Below are positions 7,329 to 15,331 of a stretch of DNA of 34,952 nucleotides, in pieces. A program made the translations under genes and the position numbers. Every line of letters begins with the position of its first letter. Positions within the stretch are counted from its first letter, which is position 1. The stretch spans positions 1-34,952 of the forward strand of contig JAUNVM010000024.1 of NCBI GenBank assembly GCA_030537635.1. The letters are read 5' to 3'. The stretch comes from Flaviflexus sp. Its GTDB lineage: Bacteria; Actinomycetota; Actinomycetes; Actinomycetales; Actinomycetaceae. The notes beneath the pieces are model-generated. The model searched no databases and was not told the origin of the DNA. It worked only from the letters and a program-made list of their open reading frames with translations.

Positions 7329-8107
7329 GACTTCTTCGCTCCAATCCAAACGGAGACGGCAATGAGGCCGCCAATGCCAAGGACCCACACCCACATGCCT
7401 TCGGCCACCGGACCGATGGAGCCAAGATTGGCGCCGCCAACCGAGGTGTCATTCTGCATGTGGTCGAGGTAGGCAATGATGTCTCGCTTGCCCTCGGGAG
7501 TGATGTTGGCTTCGTTAAACACCGGCATCGACTGCGGGCCGGTGAGCATCGCTTCGTAGATTTCGGTCGGGGTGGAGTCCATGAGGCTGGGCGCCACCTT
7601 ACCTTCGGAGAGGGCGCCGCCCGCGCCGACAGCGTTATGGCACATTGCGCAGTTGGTGCGGAACAGTTCCATGCCCGCCGCCGGATCACCCTTGGCCGGG
7701 TCGACCGCGTTGGCATCGGGAATGGCGGGGCCGGGACCCAGGGTGGCCACGTAGGCGGCCACGGCGTTGATCTGCTCAGTGTCGAACTGCGGGGGCTTGA
7801 CCTCGGCCTGGGGCGAGTTATCCGCCATGGGCATGCGGCCCGTGGCCATCTGGAAGTGCACGGAGGCCGCGCCTACTCCGGAGAGCGAGGGAGCGATATC
7901 CGTGCCGGCGGCGCCCGGTCCGTGGCAGGAGGCGCAGTTTGCGTCGAACAGGCGCTTGCCCTCTTCGACAACCTGCTCCGAAGAGCCCTTTTCGGCCTGC
8001 GCGCCGCCCATGACAAGGGAGTACGCACCTCCGGTCACGAGGAGCGCAAGGAGCAACAGGAGGGCCGGGGCGAACCGGCTTCTCCGACTCACAGCGGGGA
8101 AGTTCAC
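7325..8107 (-). CDS. qcrC: Cytochrome bc1 complex diheme cytochrome c subunit
   Basis: Carries electrons from the Rieske centre to the aa3 oxidase. In Actinobacteria this diheme protein replaces a separate soluble cytochrome c. It has 260 residues, an N-terminal hydrophobic signal/anchor (about 12-33), and two heme-attachment motifs, CASCH (58-62) and CAMCH (153-157). Methionine-rich loops (MATGRMPM, MPVF) could supply axial ligands. A C-terminal anchor helix ends the protein (WVWVLGIGGLIAVSVWIG). The start is GTG at 8107 with GAGAGG 9 nt upstream. It lies 23 nt downstream of ctaE. Confidence 0.96.
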   Translation of the reverse strand: MNFPAVSRRSRFAPALLLLLALLVTGGAYSLVMGGAQAEKGSSEQVVEEGKRLFDANCASCHGPGAAGTDIAPSLSGVGAASVHFQMATGRMPMADNSPQAEVKPPQFDTEQINAVAAYVATLGPGPAIPDANAVDPAKGDPAAGMELFRTNCAMCHNAVGAGGALSEGKVAPSLMDSTPTEIYEAMLTGPQSMPVFNEANITPEGKRDIIAYLDHMQNDTSVGGANLGSIGPVAEGMWVWVLGIGGLIAVSVWIGAKKS

Positions 8108-8130
8108 GATGAATAGCCTCTCGGATGGGA

Positions 8131-8766
8131 TTAACGCAGGACGTAGATGATGAAGAACAGGGCGATCCAGATGACGTCAACGAAGTGCCAGTAGTACGAC
8201 GTGACGACGGCAGAGGATGCCTCGCGGTGCGAGAACCTCTTGGCGACGGCGGTGCGGCCGATGATGAGCAGGAAGGCCACGAGGCCGCCGATGACGTGAA
8301 TGGCGTGGAAGCCGGTGGTGATGTAGAAGACCGAGCCATAGGAGCTGGTCGGGATGGTCACGCCCTCATGAATGAGCTCGCTGTACTCAACCGCCTGCAG
8401 GCAGATGAAGATGGCGCCCATGAAGAATGACAGCAGGTACCACTCGTGCATGCCCCACTTCTTCACATTGAACAGCGAACCAGTGCGCCGTGGAATCATC
8501 TTCTCCGCCTTCCACACGCCAAACTGGCAGGTGATGGAGGAGGAAGCGAGAATGATCGTGTTAATCGCCGCGAAGGGCACGTTGAGCACCTCGGCGTATT
8601 CACCCCAGGCGGCCGGGCCGGCCACCGAGCGGTGGGTGAAGTACATGGCGAAGAGTCCAGCAAAGAACATGAGCTCGCTGGACAGCCACACGATGATGCC
8701 CACCGAGAGCGTATTCGGTCGTGTCACGTGGGGCGCAGAAGGCGCCGCTGCTGATGGAGTACTCAC
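8131..8766 (-). CDS. ctaE: Cytochrome c oxidase subunit III
   Basis: Membrane subunit of the aa3-type cytochrome c oxidase that forms a supercomplex with bc1 in Actinobacteria. The protein has 211 residues and about five membrane helices, beginning with [20 protein letters not shown]. The family signature [12 protein letters not shown] and the C-terminal helix [20 protein letters not shown] are clear. First gene of ctaE-qcrC-qcrA-qcrB; ctaC and ctaD are not in the window, as is usual. The GTG at 8766 lacks a Shine-Dalgarno sequence but has CATAAT six bases upstream, so the transcript may be leaderless. Confidence 0.95.
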   Translation of the reverse strand: MSTPSAAAPSAPHVTRPNTLSVGIIVWLSSELMFFAGLFAMYFTHRSVAGPAAWGEYAEVLNVPFAAINTIILASSSITCQFGVWKAEKMIPRRTGSLFNVKKWGMHEWYLLSFFMGAIFICLQAVEYSELIHEGVTIPTSSYGSVFYITTGFHAIHVIGGLVAFLLIIGRTAVAKRFSHREASSAVVTSYYWHFVDVIWIALFFIIYVLR

Positions 8767-8778
8767 GTCGCCATTATG
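8767..8778 (-). promoter_or_regulatory. Putative leaderless promoter of ctaE-qcrCAB
   Basis: On the minus strand CATAAT (8773-8778) is separated by GGCGAC from the GTG start. No ribosome binding site is visible. This is the spacing expected if transcription starts at the first base of the start codon. A -35 element is not convincing. Confidence 0.45.
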
Positions 8779-8994
8779 GCTTAAAACTCGAAGTCATTTC
8801 TCCATTCTCGGGCTCAAGGTCCCAGATTTATGTCACCTTTTCCTTGCGTATCCGACAGTTTCACGAAAAGTCGTCCGCTTTGTCATGGGGTGACCGGTCT
8901 TCAATTTCATCCGCGTGTCGCACCCCCTCGCCAAGCCCCCTCGGTGGCGAGCTACCATGTAGGCGAATAGTTTTTCCGAACTTTGGAGGACAAC

Positions 8995-9426
8995 ATGGCG
9001 GAACTCGTCCACACCGGTGAGGTTGCGCCCCGCACGGAGCGGGAAACGGCGAAGATCCTCGTGTACAGCGACGACCGCACGACTCGCGCAGAGGTGCGCA
9101 CTGCGGTGGGCCGGCGTCCCGGCAAGGGAGCCCCCCGCATCGAATGGTTTGAGGCCGCCACCGAATTCGGCGTTTTCGACCTTCTCAAGCAGCACGCCTT
9201 CGATCTGCTGATTTTCGATGGCGAGGCCGCCAAGATCGGCGGCATGGGCTTGGCCCGGCAGGTCAAGGACGAGGTGCAGGACGCTCCGCCCGTTCTCGTG
9301 CTTATCGCCCGCCAGCAAGACGAGTGGCTCGCCCGTTGGTCCGAGGCCGAGCGGGCCGTCACCTTCCCCATTAATCCTCGCGAGATCCAGCAGGCCGTGA
9401 CCGAACTGCTGGCGGTGGCCCGCTGA
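8995..9426 (+). CDS. Atypical response-regulator receiver-like protein
   Basis: Encodes 143 residues from the ATG at 8995, with GGAGG 6 nt upstream (8984-8988). After about 18 residues the fold reads as a receiver domain: ILVYSDD (acidic pair D26-D27), DLLIFDGEA (D75 at the phosphoacceptor position), PPVLVLIA and AVTFPINP. The switch Thr/Ser expected after the fourth strand appears to be Ile (LIA), and the conserved lysine before the cis-proline appears to be Asn (INP). Phosphorylation switching is therefore doubtful. There is no output domain and no neighbouring histidine kinase. The TGA overlaps the trpD ATG by one base, so the two are translationally coupled. It may act as a protein-interaction domain; function unknown. 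Confidence 0.75.
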   Translation: MAELVHTGEVAPRTERETAKILVYSDDRTTRAEVRTAVGRRPGKGAPRIEWFEAATEFGVFDLLKQHAFDLLIFDGEAAKIGGMGLARQVKDEVQDAPPVLVLIARQQDEWLARWSEAERAVTFPINPREIQQAVTELLAVAR

Positions 9427-10463
9427 TGCGCGCGTGGCCCGATCTCATCGGCCGCCTTATTACCGGGGAAGATCTCGACCGTGAGGACACCGCCTGGGCG
9501 ATGGATCAGGTGATGTCGGGGCAGACCCCGCCCACCGTGCTCGCCGGTTTCCTCACCGCGCTCGCCGCCAAGGGGGAGACTATTGCCGAGCTGCGCGGCC
9601 TGGCCGATGCCATGCTTGGGCATGCCCGACCGATCAATGTTGACTCCGACTGCCTCGACATTGTCGGCACCGGCGGGGACCGGATGCGCACCGTCAATAT
9701 CTCGACCACCGCAGCTCTGGTCATCGCCGCCACCGGCATCAAGGTCGTCAAGCACGGTAATCGTGCAGCTTCCTCCTCTTCCGGCTCCGCCGACTGCCTC
9801 CAGGCCCTCGGCGTCAACCTCGATCTCGACCCTAAGCGGGTGGCCGAGGTGGCGGATGAGGTGGGCATGACCTTCCTCTTCGCTAACCTCTTCCATCCCT
9901 CGATGCGACATGCCGCCGTGGCCCGCCGCGAGCTCGGCGTGCCCACCGCCTTCAATCTGCTCGGCCCGCTTACCAACCCGGCCCGGCCCCGCGCCACCGC
10001 CATTGGCTGCTACTCGGCCCACAAGGCCCCGATCATCGCGGGCGTACTCGCCGAGCGCGGCACCGAGGCCCTCGTCTTCCGTGGCGAAAATGGCATGGAT
10101 GAACTGTCCGCAGTCGCCCGTAATCAGGTGTGGGAAGTTCGTTCCGGCGAGGTGGCCTACCGGGAGATTGACGCCTCCGAGCTCGGTCTCAAGCCGGTCA
10201 CCGTCGACGACCTGCGCGGCGCGGATGCCGAGTACAATGCCGGCGTCACAGCCGCCGTGCTCGATGGACAGGAAGGTCCGGTTCGCGATGCCGTGCTGCT
10301 GAACGCGGCCGGCGGCATCGTCGCCGATGCGCGCCACAAGGACCTCACCGGCGATACGCTGGATGAGCGCCTGCGCTCCGGAATCGATATCGCCGCCGAA
10401 GCCATTGATTCCGGTGCGGCCCGCCAACTTCTCGATAACTGGGTGGCCCACACGCGCGAGTAG
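9426..10463 (+). CDS. trpD: Anthranilate phosphoribosyltransferase
   Basis: Second step of tryptophan synthesis: anthranilate plus PRPP gives phosphoribosylanthranilate. 345 residues, typical length. Motifs: the glycine-rich PRPP loop IVGTGGDRMRTVNIST, KHGNRAASSSSGSADCLQALG (GNRAASS with the SGSAD extension), the Mg-associated ENGMDELS, and NLLGPLTNPA. It stands alone, away from other trp genes, as in M. tuberculosis where trpD (Rv2192c) sits beside ctaE-qcrCAB. The ATG overlaps the stop of the receiver-like gene by one base. Two hairpins follow the stop. Confidence 0.96.
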   Translation: MRAWPDLIGRLITGEDLDREDTAWAMDQVMSGQTPPTVLAGFLTALAAKGETIAELRGLADAMLGHARPINVDSDCLDIVGTGGDRMRTVNISTTAALVIAATGIKVVKHGNRAASSSSGSADCLQALGVNLDLDPKRVAEVADEVGMTFLFANLFHPSMRHAAVARRELGVPTAFNLLGPLTNPARPRATAIGCYSAHKAPIIAGVLAERGTEALVFRGENGMDELSAVARNQVWEVRSGEVAYREIDASELGLKPVTVDDLRGADAEYNAGVTAAVLDGQEGPVRDAVLLNAAGGIVADARHKDLTGDTLDERLRSGIDIAAEAIDSGAARQLLDNWVAHTRE

Positions 10464-10467
10464 CCCG

Positions 10468-10502
10468 CTCGGCCGGAAACCCGGCGGGACCGGGCGGCCG
10501 AG
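10468..10502 (+). terminator. First hairpin after trpD
   Basis: Arms CTCGGCCG (10468-10475) and CGGCCGAG (10495-10502) around a GC-rich loop, 5 nt after the trpD stop. No T-run follows; it probably acts together with the next hairpin. Confidence 0.45.
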
Positions 10503-10520
10503 AAGTAACCATCCCTGAGC

Positions 10521-10557
10521 CAAAGGCAGCGGCGGCATATCGCCGCTGCCTTTGCTT
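10521..10557 (+). terminator. Main terminator of trpD
   Basis: Perfect 14-bp stem CAAAGGCAGCGGCG (10521-10534) and CGCCGCTGCCTTTG (10541-10554), with the T-rich tail CTTTGCTTG. Confidence 0.8.
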
Positions 10558-10894
10558 GCCTCAAGAACCCGCTATGTGTGTGATGGGTGCGGTCTGCGGT
10601 CAACAGATCCCACGTGCGGCCACACGCAACCGAACGGGGTAAGCGCGGCCGAGCCTCGCGGGTGTGGTTGTGGGGGTGCCTGAGCGACGCGTGGTGGGTC
10701 CCGTCCGCGCGGCGCGATAACCCCGCACGGTGCAATGACTCCGCAGGGTACAAGAATCTTGCATCCGCAGGTGAGGGAAAGTATATCCCCTCACACAACA
10801 GTCGATTTTGGCGATGTAAATTCATTTGTTCGGCGCGCCAAACTATGATGGGGGAGGGCCAGAGGGCCACTGGAATTATCGGAAAGGAAGCGAC
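10558..10894 (+). other. Gene-free stretch upstream of metal ABC importer
   Basis: No convincing coding sequence or RNA gene is visible. It holds an 11-nt inverted repeat CAAGAATCTTG (10751-10761). A further stem with arms GTGAGGG (10771-10777) and CCCTCAC (10788-10794) encloses an AT-rich centre. The base composition becomes AT-rich from about 10770 on. The last part is the importer promoter region, listed separately. Confidence 0.5.
10821..10849 (+). promoter_or_regulatory. Putative promoter and operator of the metal ABC operon
   Basis: TATGAT at 10844-10849 is a good -10 element about 46 nt before the ATG. Overlapping its spacer is a near-perfect 16-bp palindrome, GTTCGGCGCGCCAAAC (10828-10843), with one mismatched pair. 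Placement between -35 and -10 is typical of a repressor operator, and importers of this family are usually controlled by DtxR/MntR- or Fur/Zur-type repressors. Which regulator binds cannot be read from the sequence. Confidence 0.45.
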
Positions 10895-11815
10895 ATGTCC
10901 CGTCCCCATCTCCGCGCCAGCGCCTGCCTGGTGGCAGCTAGCGCCCTTGTTCTTGCCGGCTGCACTCCGGATGTGGAGGAGGTAGACGGTAAGCCGAAGG
11001 TGCTCACCACGTTCACGGTCATCGCCGATATGGCGGAGCAGGTGGGCGGGGAATACCTGGACATCAACTCCATTACGAAATTTGACCAGGAGATCCACGA
11101 CTACCACCCGACCCCGGATGACATTAAGAATGCCGAGGGCGCCCAGCTCATCCTCAACAATGGTTTGGGCCTCGAGCGTTGGTTCGAGCGCTTCGTCTCC
11201 AACTCCGACGCGGTGACGGTGGAGCTCTCCGAGGGTGTTGAGCCGATTCCGATTGGTGAGGGCGATGACAGGGGCAAGCCAAATCCGCACGCCTGGATGT
11301 CGCCAACGGTTGCCCAGGTCTATGTCGACAACATCGTGACCGCCTTCTCCGAGCTGGACCCGGACCACCGAGCCGACTACGAGAAGAACGGGGAGGAGTA
11401 CAAGGCCCAGCTTGCTGAGGTGGATGCGAAGCTTAAAGCCGAGCTCGCCAAGGTTCCGGAGAATCAGCGGGTCCTCGTCACCTGCGAGGGCGCCTTCTCC
11501 TACCTGGCCCGGGACACCGGACTGGAGGAGAAGTACCTGTGGGGAGTCAATGCGGAGGGCGCACTCACCCCGCAGCGAGTGGCCGAGGTGGAGAGCTACG
11601 TCAAGGAAAACAATGTTCCGGCGGTGTTTTGCGAATCCACGGTCGGCGACAAGATGAAGCCGATCGTTGAATCGACCGATGCTGCCTTCGGCGGGATTCT
11701 CTACGTTGACTCGCTGACCAGCGAGGGCGGGGACGTTCCCAGCTATCTTGATCTGCTGTCCTATGACGCCACTCTGATCGCCAACGGCCTCACTGGCAAC
11801 ATCGACACCAACTAG
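10895..11815 (+). CDS. Mn/Zn-type ABC transporter substrate-binding lipoprotein
   Basis: Cluster A-I binding protein (PsaA/MntA/ZnuA family) that captures a divalent metal outside the membrane and delivers it to the permease encoded two genes on. 306 residues. The ATG at 10895 has AAAGGAAG upstream. Signal peptide with lipobox LAGC, lipidated Cys23. Likely ligands: H68 (IHDYHPTP), H132 (NPHAWMSP), E198 (CEGAFSYL) and D272 (YVDSLTSEGG). The His-His-Glu-Asp set is that of Mn/Fe-type proteins such as PsaA; there is no histidine-rich loop of the ZnuA type. Manganese is therefore the best guess. First gene of a three-gene operon. Confidence 0.9.
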   Translation: MSRPHLRASACLVAASALVLAGCTPDVEEVDGKPKVLTTFTVIADMAEQVGGEYLDINSITKFDQEIHDYHPTPDDIKNAEGAQLILNNGLGLERWFERFVSNSDAVTVELSEGVEPIPIGEGDDRGKPNPHAWMSPTVAQVYVDNIVTAFSELDPDHRADYEKNGEEYKAQLAEVDAKLKAELAKVPENQRVLVTCEGAFSYLARDTGLEEKYLWGVNAEGALTPQRVAEVESYVKENNVPAVFCESTVGDKMKPIVESTDAAFGGILYVDSLTSEGGDVPSYLDLLSYDATLIANGLTGNIDTN

Positions 11816-11841
11816 TTTTACGTTCGTCACCTGGAGTTTCT

Positions 11842-12597
11842 TTGCGACATCACAGCGTCAGCGCGGTTCCCGATGCTCCGGCCCTCGTGGCCGAGAACCT
11901 CGTGGTCAACTACGGTAGTGTGCGGGCTCTCACCGGGCTCTCCCTCACCGTTCACACCGGCATCTGCGCAATTGCGGGCATGAATGGGTCCGGCAAATCC
12001 ACCTTCTTTAAGTCCGTCATGGGCATGGTTCCTCTCACCGAAGGGTCGATTGAAATCTGCGGGCACGACTCGCTCACCGCCCGCAAGTCCGGGCTCGTCG
12101 GCTACGTACCCCAATCGGAGGACATTGACCACCATTTCCCGCTGTCGGTTGAGGATGTGGTGATGATGGGCAGGTACTGCTTCATGGGGCCGCTGCGCCG
12201 GGCACGTAGTGCCGACCGGGCCGCCGTGGACAATGCCCTTGACGTGGTTGGCTTGTCCAAGTTGCGGGATCGGCCGATTGGTGCCCTGTCGGGTGGTCAG
12301 CGCAAGCGGGCCTTTGTCGCCCGCGCGGTTGCCCAGGGAGCCAGGCTCATGCTGCTCGATGAGCCTTTTGCCGGCGTGGACTATACGTCCCAGGAGGTCA
12401 TCATCGAGCTGCTCATTGACCTGGCGAAAAGCGATACGGCCATGCTCGTTACCACGCATGACTTGGAATCGATTCACACGTTCGCCGATGAAGTGGCCTT
12501 GCTCAACCGCGAAATCGTCGGGCGGGGAAGTCCCGAGGAGGTCCTCACCAAGGATCGTCTCGTCAAGGCGTTTACCGATGGAGGAATGAATGATTAG
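11842..12597 (+). CDS. Metal ABC transporter ATP-binding protein
   Basis: Energises the importer. 251 residues from TTG at 11842, chosen because GGAG lies 5 nt upstream and the frame before it is short. Walker A GMNGSGKST (46-54), Q-loop YVPQ (88-91), signature LSGGQ (149-153), Walker B LMLLDEP (169-175), and the H-loop histidine in TTHDLES. YVPQSEDIDHHFPLSVEDVV is characteristic of the Mn/Zn ABC ATPases. It begins 26 nt after the binding-protein gene and overlaps the permease gene by 8 nt. Confidence 0.94.
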   Translation: MRHHSVSAVPDAPALVAENLVVNYGSVRALTGLSLTVHTGICAIAGMNGSGKSTFFKSVMGMVPLTEGSIEICGHDSLTARKSGLVGYVPQSEDIDHHFPLSVEDVVMMGRYCFMGPLRRARSADRAAVDNALDVVGLSKLRDRPIGALSGGQRKRAFVARAVAQGARLMLLDEPFAGVDYTSQEVIIELLIDLAKSDTAMLVTTHDLESIHTFADEVALLNREIVGRGSPEEVLTKDRLVKAFTDGGMND

Positions 12598-13465
12598 CGT
12601 GTCCGCATCCCTGTGGTCCGTCTGGGGTGAGATGTGGACCCATCAGTTCATGGTGCGCGGTTTTGTCGTCACCATGCTTGCCGCGATTGTGTGCGCGATC
12701 CTCTCCTGCTGGCTCGTCCTCGTTGGTTGGTCACTCATGGGGGACGCGCTGTCTCACGCCGTCATCCCCGGCATCGTCGTCGCCTACATTCTCGGCATGC
12801 CGTTCTCCATCGGTGCCTTCGTCGCCGCGCTCGTATGCGTCGGCCTCATCGCCGTCATCAGATCGACCTCGCGAGTCAAGGAGGATGCCGCCATCGGCGT
12901 CGTGTTCACGACGATGCTCGCCGTTGGTCTCGTCCTCATCTCTATCTTCCCCTCGCACTTCGACCTGCAGCACATCGTCTTTGGCGACCTGCTCGGTATC
13001 ACCAATGAGGACATGTGGCAGGTGCTCATCCTCGCCCCCATCGCCGGAATCATTGTCCTGCTGAAGAACCGTGACCTCACGCTCTTTGCCTTCGATCCGG
13101 TGCACGCCTCGGCGATTGGTCTGTCGACGAGGCGGCTCGCGGCCCTGCTGCTCACCTGCCTTGCGATCACGGTCGTGGTGGCCATGCAGGCGGTGGGTGC
13201 GATCCTCATTATTGCGCTGCTTATCACCCCGGGAGCAACCGCATTCTTGCTGACCACGAAGTTCCAGCGCATGCTCATCCTCGCCCCGGTGATCTCCGCC
13301 ATCGCCGTCGCCCTGGGCATCTATCTGTCCTACTGGTTCAACATGGCTTCGGGGGCAACGGTCGTGGCTGTGCAGGGCGCAATCTTTGTGATCGCGTATA
13401 TCTTCTCGCCCATGGGACTGCGCTCGCTGGCCTCGTCCCGGCGCCGGCCGGTGCTCACCGCCTAG
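12590..13465 (+). CDS. Metal ABC transporter permease (ABC-3 family)
   Basis: Membrane channel of the Mn/Zn importer, 291 residues with about eight or nine hydrophobic segments starting at FMVRGFVVTMLAAIVCAILS. Family features: the early GWSLMGDALSHAVIPGIVVA segment and the late AMQAVGAILIIALLITPGATA segment. The ATG at 12590 lies inside the end of the ATPase gene (8-nt overlap), indicating coupled translation. The protein ends in a short basic tail. With only one permease gene, the channel is presumably a homodimer. Confidence 0.93.
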   Translation: MISVSASLWSVWGEMWTHQFMVRGFVVTMLAAIVCAILSCWLVLVGWSLMGDALSHAVIPGIVVAYILGMPFSIGAFVAALVCVGLIAVIRSTSRVKEDAAIGVVFTTMLAVGLVLISIFPSHFDLQHIVFGDLLGITNEDMWQVLILAPIAGIIVLLKNRDLTLFAFDPVHASAIGLSTRRLAALLLTCLAITVVVAMQAVGAILIIALLITPGATAFLLTTKFQRMLILAPVISAIAVALGIYLSYWFNMASGATVVAVQGAIFVIAYIFSPMGLRSLASSRRRPVLTA

Positions 13466-13477
13466 GCTTGCCACCAC

Positions 13478-13492
13478 GGCGCGGAAAGCGCC
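13478..13492 (+). terminator. Short hairpin after the metal ABC operon
   Basis: Arms GGCGC (13478-13482) and GCGCC (13488-13492) around GGAAA, 12 nt past the permease stop. There is no T-run, so termination is uncertain. A larger CCCCGC/GCGGGG pairing across 13499-13544 is also possible. Confidence 0.35.
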
Positions 13493-13578
13493 ATCTCACC
13501 CCGCATTAGGCTCCCTTGTCGTCCGTGGGATGGCGACGCGGGGCTAATCGGACAATCGGCCGGTCAGCGTAAAGGCGA

Positions 13579-13584
13579 TAGAAT
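13579..13584 (+). promoter_or_regulatory. Putative -10 element of mgtE
   Basis: TAGAAT lies 23 nt before the mgtE ATG, followed by the strong ribosome binding site GGAAGGAGG. The whole upstream region (13466-13607) is only 142 nt; I see no structure recognisable as an M-box Mg2+ riboswitch. Confidence 0.4.
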
Positions 13585-13607
13585 ATCTGGGCCCGGAAGG
13601 AGGCCAC

Positions 13608-14954
13608 ATGACGATTGATGCGGATGAGCTCGAGCGCGAACTACGCGCGGACATTACCCCGGAGGATACTAAGCGTATCTCCGCCATCCTCGAGGAGCAG
13701 CCGCTGCCCGAGGTGATTCGACTCGTTGAGCGAACATCGGCCACCCGTGCCGCCGTCCTCTTTCGCTTACTGTCCAAGGACCGGGCACTCACCGTTTTCG
13801 AGGCCCTCGACGCCGCTCACCAGGCTGATCTCATTGGTGCCTTGCACGGCGATGAAGTGGTGGGCTTCTTCGAGGAAATGGACCCCGATGATCGGGTGAC
13901 CCTGCTCGATGAGCTACCCGCCAAAGTGGCCGATGAGCTGCTGCGAGGTCTGACTAAGGACGAGCGGGAGATGACCGGGACGGTTCTCGGATATCCCAAG
14001 GGCTCGATCGGCCGGCGTATGTCACCCGAGATTGCGATCCTGCGTGGCGACATGACGGTGGGGCAGGCGATGGACATTCTGCACCGCAAGGCCGACACCA
14101 TGGAGACGATCTACTCGCTGCCGATCGTTAACTCCACCCGCAAGCTCGTCGGCATGTGTTCCTTCCGCGACCTGTTCCGGGCCGATCCCAAGGTTCGCCT
14201 GGCATCAATCATGGAGGAGGCGTTCTCCGCCAACGCCAATGATGATGCCGAGGAGACGGCCCGCTGGCTGCTTGCCCTCAACTATCTGGGTATGCCGATC
14301 ACCGATGATGAGAATCGGCTCGTTGGACTACTCACCTTCGATGACGCTCACGAGATCGTCGAGGACGCCGATACGGAAGACGCCGCGCGCGGCGGCGGTC
14401 ACGAACCGCTCAATCAGCCCTACCTGTCCACTCCGCTGGGCAAGATCGTGCGTTCCCGCATTATCTGGCTCCTCGTCCTCGCGCTCTCGGCCATTCTCAC
14501 CGTCCGGGTGCTCGACTCCTTCGAGGACACCCTGTCCAAGGCGGTTGTTCTCGCCCTGTTCATTCCACTCCTTACGGGTACCGGTGGTAATACCGGCAAT
14601 CAGGCGGCCACCACCGTCACCCGGGCCATTGCCCTGGGAGACGTTGAGCGGCGTGACGCCCTGCGCGTGGCGTGGCGCGAGGCTCGAGTCGGCTTCTTCC
14701 TCGGCGCTCTGCTTGGCACCATCGGCTTCATACTTGCTACCGCCGTCTACGAATTCCACATTGGTCTTGTCATCGGCCTCACCCTGCTCGCCGTGTGCAC
14801 CATGGCGGCAACGGTGGGTGGGATCATGCCGATTATCGCGAAGGCGGTAGGCGCTGATCCGGCGGTTTTCTCCAATCCGTTCATTTCCACCTTCTGCGAT
14901 GCGACGGGGCTGCTCATCTACTTCGCCATCGCCAAGGCCATTCTCGGCATATAG
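13608..14954 (+). CDS. mgtE: Magnesium transporter MgtE
   Basis: Mg2+-gated channel of the inner membrane. 448 residues, standard length. The N-terminal superhelical MgtE_N domain spans about 15-125 (LLSKDRALTVFEALD, FFEEMDPDDRVTLLDELP). Two CBS domains follow at about 135-255 (GRRMSPEIAILRGDMTVGQA; NYLGMPITDDENRLVGLLT); they sense Mg2+. The C-terminal half has five helices, from IIWLLVLALSAILTV to ATGLLIYFAIAKAIL, including the pore motif PLLTGTGGNTGNQAATTVTR. The last helix carries an acidic residue in STFCDATGLLIYF, matching the selectivity aspartate of the Thermus protein. GGAAGGAGG lies upstream of the ATG. Confidence 0.96.
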   Translation: MTIDADELERELRADITPEDTKRISAILEEQPLPEVIRLVERTSATRAAVLFRLLSKDRALTVFEALDAAHQADLIGALHGDEVVGFFEEMDPDDRVTLLDELPAKVADELLRGLTKDEREMTGTVLGYPKGSIGRRMSPEIAILRGDMTVGQAMDILHRKADTMETIYSLPIVNSTRKLVGMCSFRDLFRADPKVRLASIMEEAFSANANDDAEETARWLLALNYLGMPITDDENRLVGLLTFDDAHEIVEDADTEDAARGGGHEPLNQPYLSTPLGKIVRSRIIWLLVLALSAILTVRVLDSFEDTLSKAVVLALFIPLLTGTGGNTGNQAATTVTRAIALGDVERRDALRVAWREARVGFFLGALLGTIGFILATAVYEFHIGLVIGLTLLAVCTMAATVGGIMPIIAKAVGADPAVFSNPFISTFCDATGLLIYFAIAKAILGI

Positions 14955-14967
14955 CCGTTGGTCAACG

Positions 14968-14998
14968 ACATCGCGCCCGGAAGATCCGGGCGCGATGT
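14968..14998. terminator. Bidirectional terminator between mgtE and the Lrp-type gene
   Basis: A 14-bp stem, ACATCGCGCCCGGA (14968-14981) and TCCGGGCGCGATGT (14985-14998), between two convergent genes. It is followed by TTACTG on the plus strand and TCGTTGACC on the minus strand. It could serve both genes. Confidence 0.75.
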
Positions 14999-15033
14999 TA
15001 CTGCGGGCACGAGCCTCTCGGCTGGTCGTGGCC

Positions 15034-15312
15034 CTAGTCGAGACCAATGTGGAAAGCGGCCTCGAGATCGTGTTGGGAATAGGTGCGGAAGGCAATGTAG
15101 GTGGTGGTGTTGAGCACGCCGGGCACCTTGCCCATCTTGTCCGCAACCACGTCGGCGAGATGGTCGTGATCGGTGACTCGGACGATGGCGATGAGATCCT
15201 TGTCGCCGGTGGTGGAATAGGCCTCGGAGACACCGTCGATCTGGGTGATCTCCTCGGCAACCTCGGGGATCCTCGCCGAATCGGCATCAATGAGAACGAT
15301 GGCGGTAAGCAT
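15034..15312 (-). CDS. Stand-alone Lrp/AsnC ligand-binding (RAM) domain protein
   Basis: 92 residues from the ATG at 15312, with AAAGGAG 5 nt upstream. The whole protein corresponds to the C-terminal effector domain of Lrp/AsnC regulators: MLTAIVLIDADSARIPEVAE, then VSEAYSTTGDKDLIAIVRV and GKVPGVLNTTTYIAFRTYS. The helix-turn-helix half is absent, and nothing upstream encodes one, because the gene follows the exonuclease gene by only 19 nt. Such short RAM proteins are known in Actinobacteria and are thought to bind amino acids or modulate full-length partners. The ligand cannot be read. Confidence 0.9.
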   Translation of the reverse strand: MLTAIVLIDADSARIPEVAEEITQIDGVSEAYSTTGDKDLIAIVRVTDHDHLADVVADKMGKVPGVLNTTTYIAFRTYSQHDLEAAFHIGLD

Positions 15313-15331
15313 GAGACTCCTTTCTACACCA

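Noticed and set aside
4615..8766. Absence of ctaC and ctaD beside ctaE considered as gene loss
   Set aside because: Separate ctaC/ctaD and ctaE-qcrCAB loci are the normal arrangement in Actinobacteria.
8952..10538. Long minus-strand open frame (528 codons) opposite the receiver-like gene and trpD
   Set aside because: No start signal or family motif; it mirrors the codon bias of trpD.
10558..10770. Possible tRNA or other RNA gene in the gap after trpD
   Set aside because: Stem-rich GC sequence, but no cloverleaf with a T-loop (GTTCRA) and matching acceptor stem could be assembled.
10157..11830. Minus-strand open frame of 557 codons over the trpD end, intergenic region and metal-binding protein gene
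   Set aside because: It spans two clear plus-strand genes and two terminators; the product shows no recognisable domain.
13466..13607. Possible Mg2+ riboswitch (M-box) before mgtE
   Set aside because: Only 142 nt including the stop region of the previous operon, a -10 element close to the gene and no recognisable conserved core; a covariance scan would be decisive.
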